The position numbers and the translations under genes were made by a program. From Deltaproteobacteria bacterium RBG_16_64_85 (GTDB taxonomy: Bacteria; Desulfobacterota; Deferrimicrobia; Deferrimicrobiales; Deferrimicrobiaceae): 34,403 nt of DNA. Positions 23,533 to 31,576 of this stretch are shown piece by piece. Below the pieces are notes generated by a model. It worked only from the letters and a program-made list of their open reading frames with translations. It ran no database searches and had not been told where the DNA came from. The stretch lies in the NCBI GenBank assembly GCA_001798885.1, contig MGQW01000055.1:1-34403 (forward strand). The letters run 5' to 3'. The number at the start of each line of letters is the position of its first letter. Position 1 is the first letter of the stretch.

Positions 23533-24522
23533 ATGAACCGGAAAAAAGCGTTGGTGATCCTGGCGGTCGGCCTCGCGGTCGCGGCGGTCGCCGCGGCATG
23601 GTTCTTCCTCCGCGTGGGGAAGGAAGACGGAGTCCTGCAGGTCTCCGGGAACATCGAGGTGACCGACGTGGACGTGAGCTTCAAGATCCCGGGCCGGGTG
23701 ATGCAGCGGGCGGTGGACGAAGGGATGTCCGTCTCCGCGGGGCAGTTCATTGCCCGGCTGGACAGCGCCGACCTGGAAAACGAGGTGGGCCTCCGGGAAG
23801 CCGAGCACCAGGCGGTGGCGGCGGCCCTGAAGGAGTTGTCTGCCGGGTCGCGCCCCCAGGAGATCGCCAGGGCCAGGGCGGCGTTGGCGGCGGCGCAGGC
23901 CGAAGCGGATCGGCTCTCCCGGGAGTTCATTCGCGCAAAGGCCCTTCATGCCAGGGACGTGATCTCCCGCCAGGAACTCGAGAGGGCACAGGCTGCCTTT
24001 GAGATCGCCGAGGAGAGGAGGAAAGAAGCGAGGGAAAGCCTCCTGCTCGTAGAGGAAGGGGCGAGGCGGGAGCAGATCGACCAGGCCCGCGCCCGGGTTC
24101 GGCAGGCGAAGGAGGCCTTGGAGCTTGCCCGTACCCGTCTTTCCTACGCAACGGTCGCTTCCCCCCTTGCGGGTGTGGTCCTTTCCAAAAACGCGGAGCC
24201 GGGGGATTACGTCGCCGCCGGGACCCCCGTCGTGACGGTAGGGGATCTTGCGGATGTCTGGCTGCGCGCCTACATCGAGGAGACGGAGCTGGGCCGGGTC
24301 AAGGTGGGACAGCCGGTCGACGTGACCACCGACACCTTCCTCGGAAAGACATACGCCGGCCGCATCTCGTTCATCGCCCCGCAGGCGGAGTTTACGCCGA
24401 AAAGCGTCCAGACCCGCAAGGAGCGTGTCAAGCTGGTCTACCGCATCAAGGTAGCCATCGCCAACCCATCGATGGAACTCAAGCCGGGAATGCCGGCGGA
24501 CGGGGTCGTCAGGTTCCGGTAA
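23533..24522 (+). CDS. HlyD/YbhG-like membrane fusion protein of an ABC-2 exporter
   Basis: A 329-residue periplasmic adaptor. An N-terminal membrane anchor (LVILAVGLAVAAVAAAWFFL) is followed by the biotinyl-lipoyl-like half VSGNIEVTDVDVSFKIPGRV. A long alpha-helical hairpin (about 90-200) is rich in Ala, Glu and Arg. The second lipoyl half, SYATVASPLAGVVLSKNAEPGDYVAAGTPVVTV, and a beta-barrel domain ending in ELKPGMPADGVVRF complete the fold. It links the inner-membrane ABC-2 permeases to an outer-membrane channel. The ATG at 23533 follows GGAGGGAAAG. With the four downstream genes it corresponds to E. coli ybhG-ybhF-ybhS-ybhR. Confidence 0.9.
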   Translation: MNRKKALVILAVGLAVAAVAAAWFFLRVGKEDGVLQVSGNIEVTDVDVSFKIPGRVMQRAVDEGMSVSAGQFIARLDSADLENEVGLREAEHQAVAAALKELSAGSRPQEIARARAALAAAQAEADRLSREFIRAKALHARDVISRQELERAQAAFEIAEERRKEARESLLLVEEGARREQIDQARARVRQAKEALELARTRLSYATVASPLAGVVLSKNAEPGDYVAAGTPVVTVGDLADVWLRAYIEETELGRVKVGQPVDVTTDTFLGKTYAGRISFIAPQAEFTPKSVQTRKERVKLVYRIKVAIANPSMELKPGMPADGVVRFR

Positions 24523-24534
24523 GAGGCGATTGTT

Positions 24535-25467
24535 TTGGAAGCCATCCGCACGAAGGACCTGAGCCGCCGTTTCGGTGACACGGTCGCGGTGGACTCCCTC
24601 TCGCTGTCGGTTGCGGAGGGAGAGCTGTTCGGGCTGGTCGGCCCGGACGGGGCCGGCAAGACCACCGTAATGCGCCTGCTCACCGCCATCCTCGATCCCT
24701 CGGGGGGAGAGGCGTGGGTGACGGGCCGGTCGGTCCGCACGGAGGCCGGAGAGATCCACAAGGAGATCGGGTACATGAGCCAGCGGTTCGGGCTGTACCC
24801 CGACCTCTCCGTTCTGGAGAACCTCCTCTTGTACGCCGACCTGTACGGGGTTCCCCGGCGCGGGCGGGAGGGCAGGTTCGAGGATCTGCTCTCCTTCAGC
24901 AACCTTGGCCCCTTCCGGAGCCGGCTGGCGGGGAACCTCTCCGGAGGGATGAAGCAGAAGCTCGGGCTTGCCTGCGCGCTCGTCCACACTCCCCGCGTCC
25001 TTTTCCTCGACGAGCCGACCAACGGCGTCGATCCCGTCTCCCGCCGGGAGTTCTGGCGAATTCTGTACCGCCTCCTGAGGGAGAAGGTCACGATCTTCGT
25101 CTCCACAGCGTACCTGGACGAGGCGGAACGGTTTCAGCGGCTGGCCCTCCTCCATCGGGGGAAGCTTCTGGCCGTGGGGGCGCCGGAAGAAGTGAAGGCC
25201 CTCTTCCCGGGGGCGATCCTGGAAGTGCGGTGCGCGGAGCCGCGGCGGGCGGTGGCGATTCTCCGAAAGGAGATCGCCGGCGCGTCCGTGGGGCTGTTCG
25301 GGGATCGCATCCACGTGGGGGCGCGGAATTCCGGATTCGCCGTGCGCGAGATCGAGAGGGCGCTTGCGAGCGCCGGCATCCCCTTTTCCCCGGTACAACC
25401 GGTCGAGCCCGCGCTCGAGGACGTCTTTGTCTCGGTGCTCTCGTCCGGGCAGGACGCGAGCCCGTGA
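24535..25467 (+). CDS. ABC exporter ATPase, equivalent to the N-terminal half of YbhF
   Basis: A 310-residue nucleotide-binding subunit. Walker A GPDGAGKTT is at 36-44, the signature LSGGM at 135-139 and Walker B VLFLDE at 155-160. The H-loop histidine is missing: STAYLDEAE has A192 where an ABC-2 ATPase usually has His. That loss is also seen in the N-terminal halves of YbhF/RbbA-type proteins as I recall them. The C-terminal 80 residues form the usual accessory domain ending EDVFVSVL. It starts with TTG at 24535, after AAGAGGCG, 12 bases after the HlyD stop. The TGA overlaps the next GTG (GTGA). It probably pairs with the next ATPase as a heterodimer. Confidence 0.88.
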   Translation: MEAIRTKDLSRRFGDTVAVDSLSLSVAEGELFGLVGPDGAGKTTVMRLLTAILDPSGGEAWVTGRSVRTEAGEIHKEIGYMSQRFGLYPDLSVLENLLLYADLYGVPRRGREGRFEDLLSFSNLGPFRSRLAGNLSGGMKQKLGLACALVHTPRVLFLDEPTNGVDPVSRREFWRILYRLLREKVTIFVSTAYLDEAERFQRLALLHRGKLLAVGAPEEVKALFPGAILEVRCAEPRRAVAILRKEIAGASVGLFGDRIHVGARNSGFAVREIERALASAGIPFSPVQPVEPALEDVFVSVLSSGQDASP

Positions 25468-26438
25468 TCCCGGCGGACCGGGAGCTGTCGGTCACGGTGC
25501 GGAGCCTCGAAAAGCGCTTCGGGGATTTCATCGCGGTCAACCGGGTTACCTTCGACATCCGCAAAGGGGAGGTCTTCGGCTTCCTGGGACCCAACGGGGC
25601 GGGGAAATCAACCACCATCCGGATGCTGTGCGGGCTCCTTTCCCCCACGTCGGGCGAGGGGACGGTGGCCGGTTACGACCTGCGGACGGAACCGGAAAAG
25701 ATCAAGCAGCACATCGGCTACATGTCCCAGCGCTTCTCCCTCTACGAGGACCTCACGGTCGAGGAGAACATCGATTTCTACGGGGGGATCTACCGGATTC
25801 CGGCGGAGAAGAAGCGCGACCGCAAGGAGTGGGTCATCGAAATGGCGGGGCTGTCGGATCACCGGGGGACGAAGACGGCGTTCCTTGCCGGCGGCTGGAA
25901 GCAGCGCCTTGCGCTGGGGTGCGCCATCCTCCACGAGCCCCCCATCCTGTTTCTCGACGAGCCCACCTCGGGGGTGGACCCGATAAGCCGCCGCAGCTTT
26001 TGGGACCTGATCTACGACCTGTCCGGGAAAGGAGTCACGGTCTTCGTGACGACGCACTACATGGACGAGGCGGAGAACTGCGACCGGCTGGGGCTCATTT
26101 ACCGGGGCGAGCTGGCGGCGCTGGGGACCCCGGAGGAACTCAAGACCCGGCTGATGAAGGAAGAGGTGGTGGAGATCCGCTGCGAGCGGCCCCAGGACGC
26201 CATCGCGTTCCTGGAAGGTCTTCCGGGCCTGCGGAGTGCCGCCCTGTTCGGCACCGGGATCCACGCGGTCGTGGCGCGGGCGGTGGAGGCGGTCCCGCTG
26301 CTCCGGGAGGCGCTCGGGGCCAAGGGAGTTCCCGTCATGCGGGCCGAGCGGATCGCCCCGTCGCTGGAGGACGTCTTCGTCTCCGTGGTGGAGGAGAAGG
26401 ACCGGCGAGAGAAGCCCTTTGAAGAGGTGCGGCGGTGA
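25464..26438 (+). CDS. ABC exporter ATPase, equivalent to the C-terminal half of YbhF
   Basis: A 324-residue nucleotide-binding subunit with Walker A GPNGAGKST at 42-50, Walker B ILFLDE at 161-166 and an intact H-loop histidine at H198 (TTHYMDEAE). The signature motif is degenerate: LAGGWKQR at 141-148 in place of LSGGQ. The C-terminal accessory domain again ends EDVFVSVVEEKD. It starts with the GTG of a GTGA overlap and its own TGA overlaps the first permease GTG, so subunit amounts are coupled. Its defects complement those of the first ATPase, which implies one canonical and one degenerate ATP site in the pair. Confidence 0.88.
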   Translation: MIPADRELSVTVRSLEKRFGDFIAVNRVTFDIRKGEVFGFLGPNGAGKSTTIRMLCGLLSPTSGEGTVAGYDLRTEPEKIKQHIGYMSQRFSLYEDLTVEENIDFYGGIYRIPAEKKRDRKEWVIEMAGLSDHRGTKTAFLAGGWKQRLALGCAILHEPPILFLDEPTSGVDPISRRSFWDLIYDLSGKGVTVFVTTHYMDEAENCDRLGLIYRGELAALGTPEELKTRLMKEEVVEIRCERPQDAIAFLEGLPGLRSAALFGTGIHAVVARAVEAVPLLREALGAKGVPVMRAERIAPSLEDVFVSVVEEKDRREKPFEEVRR

Positions 26439-27568
26439 ACCTCCGGCGGGTGCGAGCCGTGGCGCGCAAGGAGTTTCTCCACATCCGCCGGGACCCGCGC
26501 AGCCTCGGCATGGCGATCGCCATCCCGATGCTGATGCTGCTTCTCTTCGGAACCGCCCTGACGCTGGACGTCGACCGCGTTCCGATCGCGGTCTGGGACC
26601 AGAGCGGCTCGCCGGAAAGCCGGGAGCTGGTCAGCCGGTTCGAGGGATCCCGGTACTTCGACGTCCGCCTGCGCGCTGGCGGATACCGGGACATCGAGGG
26701 CGCGATCGAGGAGGGGAGCGTGCTGGCGGCGCTGGTCGTCCCCCGGGAGTTCACCGCCCGCCTGGCGGCGGGGCGCGAATCTCCCGTTCAGTTTCTCCTC
26801 GACGGGTCGGACTCGAACACCGCCACGATCGCCTTGGGATACGCCGAGGCCGCAGTCCGCGGTACCTCCCGGGACATCGCGGTGCGGGCGGCGGGGGTTG
26901 CCGCACAAGGACTTCTGCGCGACCCGCTCGAAATGCGCCCACGGGTCTGGTTCAACGCCGACCTGGAGTCGAAGAACTACATCATTCCGGGCCTGATCGC
27001 CGTCATCATGATGGTGATCGCGGCCCTGCTCACGTCGCTGACCGTGGCCCGGGAGTGGGAGCAGGGGACGATGGAGCAGCTCATCTCCACTCCCGTCACC
27101 CCCCGCGAGCTCATCCTGGGCAAGCTTCTCCCGTATTTTGCCCTTGGGATGCTCGACGTCGCCATCGCGGTAGGGATGGGGGAGTTCCTGTTCCGTGTGC
27201 CATTGAGGGGGAATCCGGCGATCCTGTTCGGGATGGCGGCCGTTTTCCTTGCCGGGTCGCTCTCCCTGGGGATGGTGATCAGCATCGTCACGAAATCGCA
27301 GCTGCTGGCGACCCAGATGGCGATGATCCTCACCTTTCTTCCGTCCTTCCTGCTGTCGGGGTTCGTCTATGCGATCGGGAACATGCCGAAAGCGATCCAG
27401 GTGGTGACCTATGCCATCCCCTCCCGCTACCTGGTATCCATCCTCAAAGGGGTTTATCTCAAAGGGGTCGGGTTTTCCGTGCTCTGGGGGGAGGCGGTGG
27501 CGCTGACGGTGTTCGGGGTGACGATCGTACTTCTTGCGAACCGGAAGCTCCGCAAGAAACTCGGGTGA
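26435..27568 (+). CDS. ABC-2 type permease (YbhS-like)
   Basis: A 377-residue inner-membrane permease. The N-terminal elbow VARKEFLHIRRDPRSL precedes membrane helix 1 (GMAIAIPMLMLLLFGTAL). A large extracytoplasmic domain of about 140 residues (DVDRVPIAVWDQ... RVWFNADLESKNYIIPG) follows, then five helices with the conserved EWEQGTMEQLISTPVTPRELILGKLLPY loop. This is the ABC2_membrane_3/YbhS-R architecture. It starts with the GTG overlapping the ATPase stop. The second permease follows after 16 bases, so the transporter likely has a heterodimeric membrane part. The substrate is unknown; E. coli YbhFSR exports cationic drugs and ions. Confidence 0.9.
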   Translation: MNLRRVRAVARKEFLHIRRDPRSLGMAIAIPMLMLLLFGTALTLDVDRVPIAVWDQSGSPESRELVSRFEGSRYFDVRLRAGGYRDIEGAIEEGSVLAALVVPREFTARLAAGRESPVQFLLDGSDSNTATIALGYAEAAVRGTSRDIAVRAAGVAAQGLLRDPLEMRPRVWFNADLESKNYIIPGLIAVIMMVIAALLTSLTVAREWEQGTMEQLISTPVTPRELILGKLLPYFALGMLDVAIAVGMGEFLFRVPLRGNPAILFGMAAVFLAGSLSLGMVISIVTKSQLLATQMAMILTFLPSFLLSGFVYAIGNMPKAIQVVTYAIPSRYLVSILKGVYLKGVGFSVLWGEAVALTVFGVTIVLLANRKLRKKLG

Positions 27569-27584
27569 GGGAGGAACGCTTCGG

Positions 27585-28715
27585 ATGCCAGAGCGCCTGC
27601 GCCGCATGCTCGTCAAGGAATTCCTCCAGCTCTTTCGGGACCCGAAGATGCGCCGGATGGTCTTCCTGATGCCGATGGTCCAGGTCCTGGTCTTCGGCTA
27701 CGCCGTCTCCACGGACGTGCGCAACGTCCCCACGGCGGTGATGGACTTCGATCGGAGCGTTTCCTCGCGGGAGCTGCTGTCGGGCTTTTCCGCCTCCGGC
27801 ACCTTCCGGTTCGTGGCGGAAACGCGGGACACCGCGGCGGCCCAGGAGCTGCTCGACCGGGGAACGGTCGGGGCGATCCTGCGGATCGACCATGGTTTCG
27901 AGGGGGACCTGCGGGCGGGCCGGACGGCCAGTCTCCAGGTGATCGCCGACGGGACGGATTCCAACACCGCCCGGATCGCGCTCGACTACGCGGGGCGGAT
28001 CGCCGGAAAATTCTCCGATCGGATCCTCCTGGCCCGCATGGCCCGCCTCCGTGGGGCCCTTCCCCCACCGGGCGGAGTCGCTCTCGTCTCCCGCGCCTGG
28101 TTCAACGAGAACCTGGAAAGCCGCAACTTCTACGTTCCGGGAGTGATCGCGCTCATCGTGATGCTTATCACGCTGATGCTGACCAGCATGGCGGTGGTGC
28201 GGGAGAAGGAGATCGGCACCATCGAGCAGATCCTCGTGTCGCCGATCACCCCCCTGGAATTTACCCTCGGCAAGACGCTCCCCTTCGCCTTGGTCGGATA
28301 TGCCGACGTGCTGCTCATCGCCGCGATCGGGGTGTTCTGGTTCGACGTGCCGATCCGGGGAAGCCTGCTCCTGCTGCTCGTGGCGACGACCTTCTACCTG
28401 ATGACCACGCTGGGGATCGGGCTCTTCATTTCCACGGTCAGCCGTACGCAGCAGCAGGCGATGATGAGCGTCTTCTTCTTTTACTTCCCTTGCGTGCTTC
28501 TGTCCGGCTTCATGTTCCCCATCGCGAACATGCCGACGGCCGTGCAGGTGCTCACCTACGCCAACCCCTTGCGGTATTTTCTGGTCATCCTGCGGGGAGT
28601 CTTCCTGAAAGGCGCGGGTGCGGATACGCTCTGGCCCCAGGTGGCTGCGCTCCTTGCCATGGGGCTGGTGACGCTCTTTTTCACCACGCGCCGGTTCCGC
28701 AAGACCCTCGCGTGA
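27585..28715 (+). CDS. ABC-2 type permease (YbhR-like)
   Basis: A 376-residue second permease with the same layout: elbow LRRMLVKEFLQLFRDPKMRR, helix 1 (FLMPMVQVLVFGYAVS), a large outer domain from about 40 to 180, then five helices with EKEIGTIEQILVSPITPLEFTLGKTLPF. The ATG at 27585 has GGGAGG upstream, whereas an in-frame ATG at 27534 falls inside the preceding gene. It ends the ybhGFSR-like operon. The following 40 bases (AAAAAACCGGCGG...) include A-rich DNA but no clear terminator stem. An outer-membrane partner of TolC type is not in the window. Confidence 0.9.
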   Translation: MPERLRRMLVKEFLQLFRDPKMRRMVFLMPMVQVLVFGYAVSTDVRNVPTAVMDFDRSVSSRELLSGFSASGTFRFVAETRDTAAAQELLDRGTVGAILRIDHGFEGDLRAGRTASLQVIADGTDSNTARIALDYAGRIAGKFSDRILLARMARLRGALPPPGGVALVSRAWFNENLESRNFYVPGVIALIVMLITLMLTSMAVVREKEIGTIEQILVSPITPLEFTLGKTLPFALVGYADVLLIAAIGVFWFDVPIRGSLLLLLVATTFYLMTTLGIGLFISTVSRTQQQAMMSVFFFYFPCVLLSGFMFPIANMPTAVQVLTYANPLRYFLVILRGVFLKGAGADTLWPQVAALLAMGLVTLFFTTRRFRKTLA

Positions 28716-28758
28716 AAAAAACCGGCGGCTCGATTCTTTCGATGGCCAGATGATGATA

Positions 28759-28772
28759 TTGATGTGTATCAA
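28759..28772. promoter_or_regulatory. Perfect FNR-type (CRP/FNR family) operator
   Basis: TTGATGTGTATCAA is an exact match to the FNR consensus TTGAT-N4-ATCAA, a perfect inverted repeat around GTGT. Its centre is 90 bases upstream of the ATG at 28856, at a distance compatible with activation of a start point near 28807-28827. It sits in an A+T-rich patch and is flanked by the short inverted repeat GGCCAG/CTGGCC (28744-28749, 28784-28789). FNR responds to oxygen, and the related Dnr/NnrR regulators respond to nitric oxide; the sequence cannot tell which binds here. Confidence 0.75.
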
Positions 28773-28855
28773 TGTAAAAAAACCTGGCCCTGTGTGAAAC
28801 TGGCGACATGGAAACCGAAAACAACGGCTCTCGGAAGCGCAAGAGGGAGGGGAAA

Positions 28856-29503
28856 ATGAAAGGGTGGGCTGGAATCAGAAGCGTTGCCGTGGCGGTCATC
28901 CTCCTGACGTTATCCACCGCGGGGAACGGCCTGGCGCATTGCGATACGCTGGACGGCCCCGTCATAAACCTCGCCCGGCAGGCCCTGGCCAAGGGGGACG
29001 TGAAGATCATCCTGCCGTGGGTGGCGGCGGACAAGGAGGCGGAGATCCGGAAGGCGTTCGACCTGGCGATGGCGGTCCGGGGGAAGGGGGAGAAAGAGAA
29101 GGAACTGGCCGACAGGTACTTCTTCGAGACTCTTGTCCGGGTCCATCGGGAGGGAGAGGGGGCACCCTACACCGGGTTAAAACCCTCAGGGCTTGACATG
29201 GGTCCGGCGATCCCCGCCGCCGACAAGGCGCTGGAAACGGGTGACCCGAGGCCATTGCTCAAGCTGATCAACGAGAAGATCCATGAGGGAATCCACAAAT
29301 ACTACACGGAAGCGAAGGAGAAAAAAGCGCACGCGGGAGAGAGCGTGGAGGCGGGGCGCGCCTACGTGCAGGCCTACGTGCCGTACCTGCACTTCGTGGA
29401 GCGCCTCTATCTCGATGCGAGCACGCCTGTCACGCACGGAGGGGAAGAGGGAACGCATGATGCTCGCCTGAAACCGGGGGCGGCGGCGGAGCATAAACAA
29501 TAA
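28856..29503 (+). CDS. DUF6448-family exported protein
   Basis: A 215-residue probable periplasmic protein. A signal peptide covers about residues 1-26 (VAVAVILLTLSTAGNGLAHC). The mature part is helical with the family blocks HCDTLDGPVINLARQAL, YFFETLVRVHREGEGAPYTGLKP and AYVPYLHFVERLY. Several conserved histidines (start of the mature protein, VHRE, GIHKYY, LHFVE) suggest metal or heme binding, but this is unproven and no function is known. The ATG at 28856 has GGGAGGGG upstream; the in-frame ATG at 28808 would add 16 charged residues before the signal peptide. It is the first gene after the FNR-type box. Confidence 0.82.
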   Translation: MKGWAGIRSVAVAVILLTLSTAGNGLAHCDTLDGPVINLARQALAKGDVKIILPWVAADKEAEIRKAFDLAMAVRGKGEKEKELADRYFFETLVRVHREGEGAPYTGLKPSGLDMGPAIPAADKALETGDPRPLLKLINEKIHEGIHKYYTEAKEKKAHAGESVEAGRAYVQAYVPYLHFVERLYLDASTPVTHGGEEGTHDARLKPGAAAEHKQ

Positions 29504-29514
29504 ACGTTAACGGT

Positions 29515-29536
29515 GCGGGGGGGCGCGCCCCCCCGC
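29515..29536. repeat. Perfect 22-nt G/C palindrome
   Basis: A run of seven G and a central GGCGCGCC form a perfect 22-nt palindrome just after the DUF6448 stop. As RNA it could fold into a very stable hairpin with a tiny loop. No T-run follows (next bases GGTCGATCC), so it is not a standard intrinsic terminator; it could slow transcription or protect the upstream mRNA end. Confidence 0.6.
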
Positions 29537-29614
29537 GGTCGATCCGGTAGACGGCCGCTTCTCCGTTCGATGGGGGCGGCCACGGAATTCGAACTCGATC
29601 CCCGGAGGTATCCC

Positions 29615-30619
29615 ATGCGCTACCTGATCCTGGGAAGCGGCCCGGCCGGAATCGCCGCCGCCAAAGCTATCCGCAAGGCGGAGAAGGACGCGGAAATCGT
29701 CATCGCAACGGAGGATCCCGACGTCCCGTATCTGAGGCCCCTCCTGCCCGACTTCATCGCCGGAGACATCACGCTCGCCGCCCTGTCCGACCCGCAGGCG
29801 GAGGATCTTGCCTTGAACGGAATCGAGGTCCGCAAGGGAAAGCGCGCCCGAAAGGTGGACGCGGACGGGAGAAAGGTGTTCTTCGATGACGGGACCGAGG
29901 AGGCGTACGACTTCCTGCTCGTTGCCACGGGAGGGAAACCGGTGCTGCCGACCCCGCTCGACCGGCACCCGGAGGCGGTCATTCCGTTCGATTCCTTGAG
30001 CGATACGAAGAGGATCCGGGAGCGTGCGGCAGGGCCCGGCCCCATCGTCGTGTACGGGCCGGGGTATGTGGGGATCGAGACGTGCCGGGCTCTGGCGCGA
30101 CTGGGAAGGAAGGTGGTGTGGATCAAGCCGGCTCTCCCCCGGTTCGGCTACCCGATCTCGGGAGAGTTCGAGGCGAGCGTCCTCGACCAGGTCCGCAGCC
30201 GGGGGGTCCGTATCCAGGAGGGGGACGATATCGCCTCCATCCGCGAGATCGACGATGGCGCATTCGAGATCCGGGACCTGAGCGGGCAGGAGATCCGCTG
30301 CTCGATGATCGTGGCGGCCACAGAGCGGCTCCCTGCGGTGGCTTTCCTGAAAGGAAGCGGGGTGAAGGTTGGAACCGGGGTTGTCGTGGACGACCGACTG
30401 CGGACCAGTGCACCGTACATTTATGCGGCGGGAGACTGTGCGGAGCTGGTTGACGAGAAGACCGGCGAGGTCCGGATCAACTTCGGCTGGCGCAGCGCCA
30501 TCCGGCAGGGGCAGCTGGCCGGCGAGAACATGGCCGGCGGCGGAAAGCTCTACATCCGGAATCGGCAGGATTACTTTTGGCTCCTCTTCGGCTCTTCGCT
30601 CCTCGACCGCACGAGGTGA
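29615..30619 (+). CDS. FAD-dependent NAD(P)H oxidoreductase (rubredoxin reductase/NirB-like)
   Basis: A 334-residue flavoprotein of the two-dinucleotide-binding-domain family. The FAD motif GSGPAGIAAAKAI is at residues 6-18, followed by YLRPLLPDFIAGD. The NAD(P)H motif YGPGYVGIETCRAL is at about 145-158 and the second FAD contact YIYAAGDCAEL at about 269-279. This pattern fits NADH:rubredoxin, nitric-oxide reductase or NirB-N-terminal-like reductases, which pass electrons to a small redox partner. None of rubredoxin, flavorubredoxin or NirD is beside it. The ATG at 29615 follows GGAGGTATCCC. Its TGA overlaps the GTG of the cytochrome fusion. Confidence 0.88.
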   Translation: MRYLILGSGPAGIAAAKAIRKAEKDAEIVIATEDPDVPYLRPLLPDFIAGDITLAALSDPQAEDLALNGIEVRKGKRARKVDADGRKVFFDDGTEEAYDFLLVATGGKPVLPTPLDRHPEAVIPFDSLSDTKRIRERAAGPGPIVVYGPGYVGIETCRALARLGRKVVWIKPALPRFGYPISGEFEASVLDQVRSRGVRIQEGDDIASIREIDDGAFEIRDLSGQEIRCSMIVAATERLPAVAFLKGSGVKVGTGVVVDDRLRTSAPYIYAAGDCAELVDEKTGEVRINFGWRSAIRQGQLAGENMAGGGKLYIRNRQDYFWLLFGSSLLDRTR

Positions 30620-31551
30620 CCCGCAGGAGGCCGGTGCGGAGAGGGAAAGCTCTCCTTGCGGCGCTGGCCGTCCTCCTCCCGGCCCTGCTGTTTCCGGTCC
30701 GGGGATCCGGCACGGAGGAATACGCCGTGCGAACCGGAAAACCGTGCATCGCCTGCCACTTGAACCCGGCGGGCGGGGGAGATCTGACCGCGGAGGGGGT
30801 GGCGTTCCGGAAGGAGATGCGCTCTGCCGGCGGATCCGCGCAAAGGGGGGGCGGTTTGCGGATGGTCAGGTTCTTCGCCGGCCTGGTCCACCTCGTCACG
30901 GGGGTCCTGTGGTTCGGGACGATCCTTTATGTGCACTTACTCCTGAAGCCGGCGTACGCCGCGAAGGGACTCCCCCGGGGAGAGCTGCTGGTCGGCTGGA
31001 TCTCGATCGTTCTCATGGCTGTCACGGGGGTCATCCTCACGGCCTTCCGGATTTCCTCCCTGGAGGCTCTCTTCCATACGAGGTTCGGAGTTCTCCTCAC
31101 GGCCAAGATCGCCCTCTACCTTGTCATGGTGACAACGGCCGTCCTCGTGACCTTCGTCATCGGCCCCCGCCTGAAGAGGAGGCAGCAGACCGTCGACCAG
31201 CGGAAAAAGGACATGACCGCGGACGAGATCTCCCTGTTCGACGGGAGGGAAGGGAGGCCCGCCTATTTCGCCTTCCAGGGCAGGATCTACGACGCCACAG
31301 GCAGCGGGTTGTGGAAGAAGGGGAGTCACGTCGGCAAGCACCAGGCAGGGTTCGATCTGTCCGACGCACTGAAGCTGGCGCCCCACGGAGAAGACAAGAT
31401 CGCATCGCTGCCTTTCGTCGGCCGTCTCCTGGAAACGGGGGAGGCAAGCAAGAAGCCCTTTCACGTGAGGGGTTTCTACTTCATGGCTTACCTAAACCTG
31501 GGCCTGGTTTTTTGCGTCCTGCTGATCATATCCCTGTGGCGCTGGTGGTGA
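30616..31551 (+). CDS. Membrane cytochrome fusion: c-type heme, CopD-like membrane unit and b5-like domain
   Basis: A 311-residue exported membrane protein of unusual build. The signal-type hydrophobic stretch (LLAALAVLLPALLFP) is followed by a c-type heme site C44-I-A-C47-H48 in the CHLNPAGGG context. Three membrane helices (about 86-110, 126-146, 157-183) resemble CopD-type membrane cytochrome units. A cytochrome b5/steroid-binding-like domain spans about 204-272, with candidate heme ligands H242 (GKHQAGFD) and H257 (APHGED). A last helix covers 288-308. It starts with GTG overlapping the reductase stop (GTGA), the start pattern common in this region; GTG at 30634 is the alternative. Coupled translation suggests that it takes electrons from the upstream FAD reductase. 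Confidence 0.75.
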   Translation: MTRRRPVRRGKALLAALAVLLPALLFPVRGSGTEEYAVRTGKPCIACHLNPAGGGDLTAEGVAFRKEMRSAGGSAQRGGGLRMVRFFAGLVHLVTGVLWFGTILYVHLLLKPAYAAKGLPRGELLVGWISIVLMAVTGVILTAFRISSLEALFHTRFGVLLTAKIALYLVMVTTAVLVTFVIGPRLKRRQQTVDQRKKDMTADEISLFDGREGRPAYFAFQGRIYDATGSGLWKKGSHVGKHQAGFDLSDALKLAPHGEDKIASLPFVGRLLETGEASKKPFHVRGFYFMAYLNLGLVFCVLLIISLWRWW

Positions 31552-31576
31552 TCGCCGCGGGCGGGGAGGAGAGTCT

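Noticed and set aside
23275-25398. 707-codon minus-strand open frame opposite the HlyD and ATPase genes
   Set aside because: Antisense shadow; the plus-strand genes show complete Walker, signature and lipoyl motifs.
29515-29545. Intrinsic terminator after DUF6448
   Set aside because: The hairpin is strong but is followed by GGTCGATCC and not by a T-run.
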